Positions 1 to 4,938 of a DNA stretch of 5,353 bases are shown here, in pieces. The position numbers were made by a program, and so were the translations under genes. The notes beneath the pieces were generated by a model that had not been told where the DNA came from, made no database searches, and worked only from the letters and a program-made list of their open reading frames with translations. The stretch is from NCBI GenBank assembly GCA_029573975.1, contig JAKQBU010000589.1, forward strand, positions 1-5,353, read 5' to 3'. Each line of letters opens with the position of its first letter. Position 1 is the first letter of the stretch. This DNA is from Planctomycetota bacterium (lineage in GTDB: Bacteria > Planctomycetota > Phycisphaerae > Sedimentisphaerales > SM23-30).

Positions 1-198
1 ACGGCGCAGATATCCGCCAACCGCCTTGATTTTGTCCATGGGCATGGCCATAAACAATACCGAAATGGAACCGCCGCCTACCATCAGCACGCCTTCAAAC
101 GAATAGAACATCGCGAAGTGGCCATGGGAAACCTCAAACAAGGCCACCCCAAGGCTGAGCGTTCCCACCAATAAACCGATTAAACTTGCTAGATCCAT
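1..198 (-). CDS. motA: MotA flagellar motor stator protein (N-terminal part, cut by window edge)
   Basis: The first 66 codons of a MotA-family stator subunit; the gene continues past the left edge. MotA forms, with MotB, the inner-membrane ion channel that drives flagellar rotation. The sequence begins MDLASLIGLLVGTLSLG, a hydrophobic first membrane helix (about residues 2-21), followed by a short loop with HGHFAMFYS and a second hydrophobic, glycine-rich segment (about 36-52, EGVLMVGGGSISVLFMAMP) ending in MDKIK. This helix-loop-helix start with the GG(G/S)S turn and a MPMDKI-type exit matches the MotA/PomA family. The ATG is preceded by GGAG with a 7-base spacer. It follows flgE in the same direction but lies behind an intrinsic terminator, so it may have its own promoter or depend on readthrough. 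The charged cytoplasmic loop that contacts FliG and the last two helices are outside the window, so proton versus sodium coupling cannot be judged. Confidence 0.88.
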   Translation of the reverse strand, partial: MDLASLIGLLVGTLSLGVALFEVSHGHFAMFYSFEGVLMVGGGSISVLFMAMPMDKIKAVGGYLRR

Positions 199-205
199 AA
201 CCAAT

Positions 206-209
206 CTCC
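206..209 (-). promoter_or_regulatory. Ribosome binding site of motA
   Basis: GGAG on the minus strand, 7 bases before the ATG at 198. It supports this start over an in-frame extension that stays open further upstream but has no better-placed site. Confidence 0.7.
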
Positions 210-228
210 ATACAGGCGGTTTCCTCTG

Positions 229-259
229 GCCGGCGGTCTGGAACACATTCTCCGCCGGC
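229..259 (-). other. GC-rich inverted repeat in the motA leader
   Basis: A perfect 8-bp inverted repeat (GCCGGCGG / CCGCCGGC, arms 229-236 and 252-259) with a 15-base loop, ending about 30 bases before the motA start codon. No T-run follows it on either strand, so it is not an intrinsic terminator. It lies between the terminator of the flgE side and the motA ribosome binding site. It could be a leader RNA hairpin that stabilises the message or controls motA translation, or a protein-binding palindrome. The function is inferred; only the symmetry is seen. Confidence 0.5.
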
Positions 260-281
260 TTTCCGAAAACTCGTTCCCGGG

Positions 282-329
282 AAAAAAATGGCCTCGCGAC
301 AGCAGAATAAACACCCCTGCCGCGAGGCC
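282..329 (-). terminator. Intrinsic terminator after the hook operon (in repeat copy 1)
   Basis: Read on the minus strand, arms GGCCTCGCG (329-321) and CGCGAGGCC (298-290) pair perfectly. An inner GCAG/CTGC pairing continues the stem past a 3-base TGT bulge and leaves an 11-base loop. The stem is followed by A and then seven T residues (288-282). Stem plus T-tract is the standard Rho-independent signal for leftward transcription, placed between flgE and motA. The plus strand has no T-run after the stem, so it acts in one direction. Confidence 0.82.
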
Positions 330-340
330 CGGGGTAAACT
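287..340 (-). repeat. 54-bp direct repeat, copy 1 (motA-proximal)
   Basis: Identical over 54 bases to 425-478; the start-to-start distance is 138 bp. The repeat contains a whole hairpin (9-bp outer stem, 4-bp inner stem, 3-base bulge) plus the flanking AGTTTACCCCGG block on its upstream side in minus-strand reading. Identity stops abruptly at both ends (A versus T before it and A versus C after it on the plus strand). This copy is followed by a T7 tract. No coding function is apparent. Confidence 0.95.
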
Positions 341-397
341 ATTTCATCAAATCCGCTTCAATCCTCATTCATATCCATTTTTACACTTTTATCGCTG

Positions 398-415
398 CAT
401 GCCCTGACCGGCATG
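398..415. other. Small inverted repeat in the spacer between the 54-bp repeats
   Basis: CATGCC (398-403) and GGCATG (410-415) form a 6-bp stem with a 6-base loop inside the 84-bp spacer 341-424. No T-run follows on either strand. The remainder of the spacer is AT-richer and holds only very short open frames without convincing ribosome binding sites. Its function is unknown and it may be incidental. Confidence 0.3.
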
Positions 416-424
416 AGGGTTCTT

Positions 425-478
425 AATGGCCTCGCGACAGCAGAATAAACACCCCTGCCGCGAGGCCCGGGGTAAACT
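425..478 (-). repeat. 54-bp direct repeat, copy 2 (flgE-proximal)
   Basis: A perfect copy of 287-340, starting 8 bases after the flgE stop codon in transcription order. It carries the same hairpin (arms 459-467 and 428-436). The sequence after the hairpin on the minus strand is ATTAAGAACCC rather than a T-run, so it is not a full intrinsic terminator. It could still protect the 3' end of the flgE transcript or act as a pause site. The most economical explanation is duplication of a terminator hairpin; a dispersed genomic repeat family is the alternative. Confidence 0.95.
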
Positions 479-486
479 CATTGCTT

Positions 487-2247
487 TTACCGGGTCAACG
501 CCATCAATTCCGTCAAAAGCTGGTTGCTCGTTTGAATCACTCGGGAAGAGGCGGAAAATCCGGTACTGCTGATGATCAGGTTGATAAACTCCCGGCTCAG
601 GTCCACATTGCTCATCTCCAAAGCAGCGGCCGTAATACTGCCGGCGCCCAGTTCCATGGCTTTCTTGATGAGCGGGGAGCCGGAATTCGGGCCGGTGGTA
701 TAGAGATTGTCCGCCTGCGCCACCAGGCCTTCGTAATTCCGGAAGGTCGCCAGAACCACTTGTCCCAATTGGCGGGTCAGGCCATTATCGAAAGAGCCGA
801 TAATGATCCCGTCGGAACCAATCGAGAAATCCTGCAACGTGCCGGCAATAAAGCCATCCTGGCTCAGCAGGGATATGGCGCTATCCATGGCGTAGCCGTC
901 CATGCTGCTGAAATCCAGGGTAATGGTCTGCGGTGTGGCCGCTCCGGTATCCGTATGATTGATGGTGATATTGCGGTCGGTCGCCTCCAGAAAATTGCCG
1001 GAACTGTCAAATTTGACCGTCCCGGTGCCCAGCACCCGGTCGGCATCCGTATCATCGGAACTCTCGGCATAAAAACGCCAGGTGATCCCGTCGCTGCTTT
1101 TCGATTCCATGACCAGTGTCACCACAATTTCCATAGGTACGCCCAGAGAATCATACGCCTCAAAAGAGGTCCGGAGACTTTCCCCCAAACTGGCTCGTTC
1201 CGTTTCCGTGGTAATGTTACTGGAAAATCGAAAGGGAAGGGTATTCGGAGGCAGAGAGAGTCCTTCTCCCTGCGAAGCGCTGATCGCTCCGTCGTCTAAT
1301 GCAATCTCATTATCTTTCCCATAATTACATATGATCGCCAGGCTGCCGTCGGCCTGGATATAGACACCCGGCAAATCATTTGTCAAATCCCCATCGATAT
1401 CATGTCCGGTATCCGGCAGATCCACTGAGGTATTGATCCCCAGCACATCCTCCAGCCAGGCCGCAAATTCGCCATAGGTCGTACCCGTGGTGCCAATAAT
1501 AAATTCTTCCTCCGGCAGATTGGCGCCCCCTTTATTCGCCTCCGCCAGGGTAATCACATTGCCGTCCACAAACATCTGGACGCCATTATCATAGAGGCTG
1601 GTTAACGCCGTACCGGCGGCAGCGGGAGTAGTCCCGGCCGCATCCGAGGTAAAATTATGGCTGGTGGAGCTGGTCAGAAGCGGGCTGAGAGTGCCTACCT
1701 CCCCTTCGGCATTCAGATCGCCGCTGAACTGGGCATAGCTGGTGGTGCTGGCCGTGGTCACTTCCCCAACGGGAATACGCAGGCTGGAAAGGGAGCCTTC
1801 CACAATATTGAATTCACTGTCCACGTTATATCCCTGCAGAAAATATCCGTCTCCCGACAGCAGATAATTCTCGGCATTGAACTGGAAATTCCCATCACGG
1901 GTGTACACCTGGGAACCATCCGACTTTTGCAGGATAAACATCCCCTGCCCCTGAATCGCCAGGTCCTTCTTATTCCCGGTGGTTTCCGGCGAACCGCCGG
2001 TAAAATCGCGATTCAACACCCCGATCATACTGCCGGTCCCTACCTGCATGGGATTGGTTCCGCCAATCTGCCCGCTCGGGGCCGACCCAAAATTAAACGT
2101 CTGGGAAAACTGCGTCTGAAATGTCACACGAGACGACTTAAAGGCCGTCGTATTCACATTGGCAATATTATTACCGATTACATCCATCCGGTATTCATTG
2201 GTCTTCATCCCGGAAAGACCGGCGAACAATGATGACGTCAAACCCAT
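487..2247 (-). CDS. flgE: Flagellar hook protein FlgE
   Basis: A 586-residue hook protein, the subunit that polymerises outside the cell into the flexible hook joining rod and filament; it is exported by the flagellar type III apparatus and has no signal peptide. Residues 6-40 hold the rod/hook N-terminal domain (LFAGLSGMKTNEYRMDVIGN, then NIANVNTTAFKSS). Residues 68-160 contain the conserved core, including DLAIQGQGMFIL and YTRDGNFQF. Residues about 345-480 look like the FlgE D2 region. The C-terminal rod/hook helix (544-586) contains SNVDLSREFINLI and ends QLLTELMALTR. At 586 residues it is much longer than the roughly 400 of enteric FlgE; the extra length lies mainly at about 175-345, the surface-exposed variable region. 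The ATG has an excellent GGAGGT with a 6-base spacer and starts 20 bp after flgD. The TAA is followed by the repeat/terminator region. The sequence resembles planctomycete hook proteins as I recall them. Confidence 0.95.
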   Translation of the reverse strand: MGLTSSLFAGLSGMKTNEYRMDVIGNNIANVNTTAFKSSRVTFQTQFSQTFNFGSAPSGQIGGTNPMQVGTGSMIGVLNRDFTGGSPETTGNKKDLAIQGQGMFILQKSDGSQVYTRDGNFQFNAENYLLSGDGYFLQGYNVDSEFNIVEGSLSSLRIPVGEVTTASTTSYAQFSGDLNAEGEVGTLSPLLTSSTSHNFTSDAAGTTPAAAGTALTSLYDNGVQMFVDGNVITLAEANKGGANLPEEEFIIGTTGTTYGEFAAWLEDVLGINTSVDLPDTGHDIDGDLTNDLPGVYIQADGSLAIICNYGKDNEIALDDGAISASQGEGLSLPPNTLPFRFSSNITTETERASLGESLRTSFEAYDSLGVPMEIVVTLVMESKSSDGITWRFYAESSDDTDADRVLGTGTVKFDSSGNFLEATDRNITINHTDTGAATPQTITLDFSSMDGYAMDSAISLLSQDGFIAGTLQDFSIGSDGIIIGSFDNGLTRQLGQVVLATFRNYEGLVAQADNLYTTGPNSGSPLIKKAMELGAGSITAAALEMSNVDLSREFINLIISSTGFSASSRVIQTSNQLLTELMALTR

Positions 2248-2253
2248 ATGGCT

Positions 2254-2259
2254 ACCTCC
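2254..2259 (-). promoter_or_regulatory. Ribosome binding site of flgE
   Basis: GGAGGT lies 6 bases before the ATG at 2247. It is the strongest Shine-Dalgarno sequence in the window, which suits the most abundant structural product of this operon. It sits in the 20-bp gap after the flgD stop. Confidence 0.85.
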
Positions 2260-2267
2260 GAAGCTTG

Positions 2268-3119
2268 TTAACTGTTACTGTTGTTAATTCCTGTCAGACC
2301 CAGCAGGGGCAGCACGGTCGTGCCACCCAAAATCAAATTCACGCCATTTGACTGCAACTGATAACTGGTCACCGTACCCTGCACAAATTCCTCCCCCGCA
2401 AAACCTTCCACCTGGCTGCCGATTAAATACCCCGCCGTATCCTGATTGATCAGGCTGATATTCTCCAGCGGAACATCCACTTTCGTTTCTTCCCCCAGAG
2501 AATTTTTCGTTTTCAGCGTCAGAACCACCTTGCCGTCGTTGTCGATTTCCATCGATTCCACCACCCCCACCACATTTTCCCCATCGCTCACTCCGACCGC
2601 CAGTTCGCCAATCAGGCTTTTACTGCTGGTCCCTCCCAGCCGGGTCATATCATCCATATTGATTTTTTCCCCCGTGTCCAGCGTCAGAAAAACCTTCCCG
2701 TCCTCCACATTCACCGCTACCACCTTCCCCACCGTAAAGGTACCGTCCGTGTTGTTCCCCGCGACCATCTGGCCGATCATCTGGCTGGCGGAATTCAACT
2801 GCTGCCGCACCATGAAACTGTCGAGCCGGTCGATACTGCCGTTCTGGTTGTCCAGGAACCCGTCAAAACCGTCGATAAATCCGTCAAATTTTCCCACCAT
2901 CCCCTCAAACGAACTCATCATTTCTTTATTGGATTGCAGTTGCTGAATGCTCGAAATCTGGTTCAGCAGGTCCTGGTTGGACATCGGTTCCAACGGATCC
3001 TGATTGGTCAGCTCCGTCAGCAGCAGTTGCAAAAATTCATCCGTGCTGAGCGTCTGGGTGGCATCCGCCGTAGCAGCCGTGGTGGTGCTCGTACCGGTCA
3101 ATGCAGATACATCCGTCAC
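2268..3119 (-). CDS. flgD: Hook assembly scaffold/cap protein FlgD
   Basis: A 283-residue FlgD, the cap that sits on the growing hook and lets FlgE subunits fold in; it is secreted by the flagellar export apparatus. The hallmark FlgD N-terminal motif is at residues 29-67: FLQLLLTELTNQDPLEPMSN, then a glutamine-rich QISSIQQLQSNKEM. Next come five heptads rich in F, D and G (71-105), then three tandem beta-type repeats beginning MIG (114), LIG (169) and LIG (232), each with a V-x-G-x-V strand and mostly a following GKVxLTL-like strand. The usual FlgD Tudor/Fn3 C-terminal region appears to be represented by these repeats. I chose GTG at 3119: it has AAAGGAG with a 7-base spacer, and the protein then begins (M)TDVSALTG, like FlgD proteins. 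An upstream in-frame ATG at 3203 would add 28 unlikely residues and overlap fliK. The stop lies 20 bp before flgE. Confidence 0.92.
   Translation of the reverse strand: MTDVSALTGTSTTTAATADATQTLSTDEFLQLLLTELTNQDPLEPMSNQDLLNQISSIQQLQSNKEMMSSFEGMVGKFDGFIDGFDGFLDNQNGSIDRLDSFMVRQQLNSASQMIGQMVAGNNTDGTFTVGKVVAVNVEDGKVFLTLDTGEKINMDDMTRLGGTSSKSLIGELAVGVSDGENVVGVVESMEIDNDGKVVLTLKTKNSLGEETKVDVPLENISLINQDTAGYLIGSQVEGFAGEEFVQGTVTSYQLQSNGVNLILGGTTVLPLLGLTGINNSNS
2286..2780 (-). repeat. Three tandem (L/M)IG beta-repeats encoded in flgD
   Basis: Protein-level repeats at FlgD residues 114-162, 169-224 and 232-278. They share the frame (L/M)IG, then V-x-G, V-x-G-x-V, a hydrophobic alternating strand (KVFLTLDTG, KVVLTLKT, GVNLILGG) and a closing aliphatic V/L...L...I/L. 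Divergence between copies is high, so this is an old internal duplication, seen in the protein rather than the DNA. Confidence 0.6.
2805..2909 (-). repeat. Five 21-bp heptad-encoding units in flgD
   Basis: FlgD residues 71-105 fall into five units of seven: FEGMVGK, FDGFIDG, FDGFLDN, QNGSIDR, LDSFMVR. Hydrophobic residues recur at the first and fourth positions (F71, M74, F78, F81, F85, F88, L99, F102). At DNA level units 2 and 3 share TTTGACGG. This fits a short coiled-coil or helical linker made by 21-bp unit duplication, between the secretion/cap domain and the beta-repeats. Confidence 0.6.
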
Positions 3120-3126
3120 AAAACAT

Positions 3127-3133
3127 CTCCTTT
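3127..3133 (-). promoter_or_regulatory. Ribosome binding site that fixes the flgD start
   Basis: AAAGGAG on the minus strand, 7 bases before GTG at 3119. It decides between this GTG and the longer open frame starting with ATG at 3203, which lies inside the end of fliK. Confidence 0.8.
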
Positions 3134-3160
3134 CTCCAGGACCGATTGTCTTTTCATACC

Positions 3161-4921
3161 TTAAATCCTTATATCCAGACTGGCAAAGGCCAGTTCCTGC
3201 CATTCCGGATGCGAAACCGTCTGTTTTCCATTCTCCGCCGCCTTATCCGCATCCGGCGGGATCAGCTCTTCTTCGGGGAAAACATCCCCCTCCGACGGCC
3301 ATCCGGCATATTCCCCCTGGCCATCCTGCTGGGGCGAGCCGAATTGGCCGGCCTGCTGCTGAAACATGGATTCCTGTTCCTGCTCCCTTTCGCGGTAATT
3401 TTGGGATGTGGAATCATTCCGCAGATCCAGCCGCAACTGCACCTCGATCTGGGTATTCGGAAATCCCTGCGACTCCAGCGCCGCCCGCAGTTCCCCGCTG
3501 CTCTGCTGCAGCATCTGCTGAGCCTTGGGCGTGCTGGCCTGCATCTGCAGCATCAGCCCGTTTTCGGTTTGCCGCATCTCGATACGCAGCATCCCCAGTT
3601 CCGGCGGGTCCAGCCGCAATTGTACACGCGATCCGCCCTGCGCCTGGGCCACCTGTACCGATTTCACCATCTGATCCATATTTTCTTTCAGTTCCCCACC
3701 GGCGGCAGCAGCGGCGGAGGGAACAGCGGAGGGGCTGGCCAGAGATTTCTGCGGAACCGAATGGCTTTTGTCCGTGATAAGATTTTTCAACGGATCGACT
3801 GCAACGGCCTCCCCGGAAACCGGCTGTTTCTTCTCCGGTTCCCCGGCTCGATGAGCCGGCGGATTGGCCGCCGCCTGGGCCGCTTCCGCATATCCGCGGA
3901 CCACCGGTTTCTCCCCCGTCTGGGATAGCCCGGTGTGCCGGCGGTCCTCTGGCTGGAAATCCGACGGGGAATCCATTTGGGATTCCGGCTGCTTTTCTTC
4001 TTCTCCAACGGCAACCGGCACGTCCGGCCGCGTTTGCACCACCGGCTTGCTTTCCGGCTGCGGTTGTTCCTTCTCCACCGGCACGGCTGCCATCACCGCC
4101 GGCTTTTGCTCCGCCGGATCCCCGGTTTGCGGCACTCGCACCGGTTCTTTGATCAAAACCATTCCCGGGTTGCTCTGTTCTTCGGCTGCCGGTTCAATGG
4201 GCAATTCCAATTCCAAAACCGCAGCTTCGCTCCTGCCATTCGTCTCCACCGCCGCATTCCCATTCAAAAAGGGTACAGAATCCATCTGGGGTGCGGTTTG
4301 CGGCTTTGCCAAAACCGGCTGACTCGAAGCATTCCACCCGGCAATTTGTTCCCGAACCATCTTGGCATTGGCCTGCCCGGCTAACTGCAGCAGCAGTTCC
4401 GTCTCTTTCACAGCACCAGGAAGGCTGATGATAAGCTTCTGTGCGTCTGTAACTTCCGCGGACGCGGAAAATTCAATTGCGGCCGGATACACCGCCTCCT
4501 CCGCCTCAACCACCGCGTTCACATCCACCCCCACCTCCCCCTCTCCCTCCGCCTCCGACTCCCCCTCCACCGGTTCGACCGTCTCCTCGACAGGCCGTTC
4601 AGACACAACCGGCTCCTCTTCGGATTCGGCCGGAATGATATCGTTCTCGAGGCTTGGTTCCTCAAACCCATTCTCTGCCTCGATCTCCAGTTCCCCGTCC
4701 GGCTTCTCTTTTTTGCCGCATGAATCGGGTTTGACCTCCTCGATCCGTCTTTGTCCTTCAGCATTTCGCTGGGCAGCCGCCGTCCTGGCACTTTCACTGA
4801 AATCCTGCCGGATGGTATGAAAAACGGCTTCAAATCCGTCGTCCGGCCGCCGGGCCTGGCTCGGATGCCCGGCCGCATTCCAGTCGGGCGTTTCTAGTTG
4901 TAATCGTTTCACCTGCAACAC
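3161..4921 (-). CDS. fliK: Flagellar hook-length control protein FliK
   Basis: A 586-residue FliK, the secreted molecular ruler that measures the hook and switches the export gate (FlhB) from hook to filament substrates. The diagnostic part is the C-terminal Flg_hook domain at about residues 412-500, with VQLRLDPPELGMLRIEM (433-449), then LMLQMQASTPKAQQMLQQS and LRAALESQGF. The N-terminal two thirds is low-complexity: a strongly acidic Glu-rich section (about 76-145) and a Pro/Glu/Gln/Val-rich linker (about 240-400), as expected for the extended ruler part, which is poorly conserved between species. After the domain is a tail of about 86 residues, Gln/Glu-rich and then acidic. The start is GTG at 4921, 17 bp after the upstream stop, with GAGG 10 bases before it; in-frame TTG 4918 and GTG 4912 are weaker choices. 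The length is within the family range. The gap to flgD is 41 bp. Confidence 0.93.
   Translation of the reverse strand: MLQVKRLQLETPDWNAAGHPSQARRPDDGFEAVFHTIRQDFSESARTAAAQRNAEGQRRIEEVKPDSCGKKEKPDGELEIEAENGFEEPSLENDIIPAESEEEPVVSERPVEETVEPVEGESEAEGEGEVGVDVNAVVEAEEAVYPAAIEFSASAEVTDAQKLIISLPGAVKETELLLQLAGQANAKMVREQIAGWNASSQPVLAKPQTAPQMDSVPFLNGNAAVETNGRSEAAVLELELPIEPAAEEQSNPGMVLIKEPVRVPQTGDPAEQKPAVMAAVPVEKEQPQPESKPVVQTRPDVPVAVGEEEKQPESQMDSPSDFQPEDRRHTGLSQTGEKPVVRGYAEAAQAAANPPAHRAGEPEKKQPVSGEAVAVDPLKNLITDKSHSVPQKSLASPSAVPSAAAAAGGELKENMDQMVKSVQVAQAQGGSRVQLRLDPPELGMLRIEMRQTENGLMLQMQASTPKAQQMLQQSSGELRAALESQGFPNTQIEVQLRLDLRNDSTSQNYREREQEQESMFQQQAGQFGSPQQDGQGEYAGWPSEGDVFPEEELIPPDADKAAENGKQTVSHPEWQELAFASLDIRI
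4528..4565 (-). other. G-run tract within fliK (possible quadruplex)
   Basis: On the coding strand four G-runs (4561-4565, 4545-4547, 4537-4541 and 4528-4532; lengths 5, 3, 5, 5) lie within 38 bases, separated by gaps of 13, 3 and 4 bases. They encode the Glu/Gly/Val-rich part of the acidic section. The tract is nearly all purine on this strand. A quadruplex is possible but one loop is long; low-complexity coding is a sufficient explanation. Confidence 0.35.
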
Positions 4922-4931
4922 TGTGCTACAT

Positions 4932-4935
4932 CCTC
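4932..4935 (-). promoter_or_regulatory. Ribosome binding site of fliK
   Basis: GAGG just after the upstream stop codon and 10 bases before GTG 4921. The spacing is slightly long but acceptable. It supports 4921 over GTG 4912, which would be 19 bases away. Confidence 0.5.
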
Positions 4936-4938
4936 GGA

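Noticed and set aside
199..246. In-frame upstream extension of motA (e.g. GTG at 246)
   Set aside because: The frame stays open upstream of ATG 198, but it runs through the GC stem and further up through the terminator. The ATG has a proper GGAG, and the family normally begins at MDL...
287..478. CRISPR-like or attachment-site interpretation of the two 54-bp repeats
   Set aside because: Only two copies with an 84-bp spacer, a terminator-type hairpin inside, no cas or integrase gene, and no tRNA end. Terminator duplication explains it better.
389..481. 30-codon open frame on the minus strand starting at ATG 481, through repeat copy 2
   Set aside because: It consists mostly of the hairpin repeat, has no good ribosome binding site and has a composition unlike a protein. 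The same repeat in copy 1 is not framed by a start codon.
199..486. Cyclic di-GMP or other known riboswitch upstream of motA
   Set aside because: I looked for the conserved core of GEMM-type riboswitches and saw none; only simple hairpins are present.
481..1299. Long plus-strand open frames opposite flgE, flgD and fliK (e.g. 481-1299, 3101-3928)
   Set aside because: They are antisense shadows of clearly recognisable flagellar genes, with Arg/Pro/His-rich composition and no recognisable domains.
3179..3194. Inverted repeat ACTGGC/GCCAGT at the 3' end of fliK
   Set aside because: A 6-bp stem within coding sequence with no T-run; it is likely to be chance and does not form a terminator.
4519..4878. 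Minus-strand alternate-frame open frame inside fliK
   Set aside because: It is Arg-rich, lies in the low-complexity part of fliK and has no domain; it is a frame shadow.
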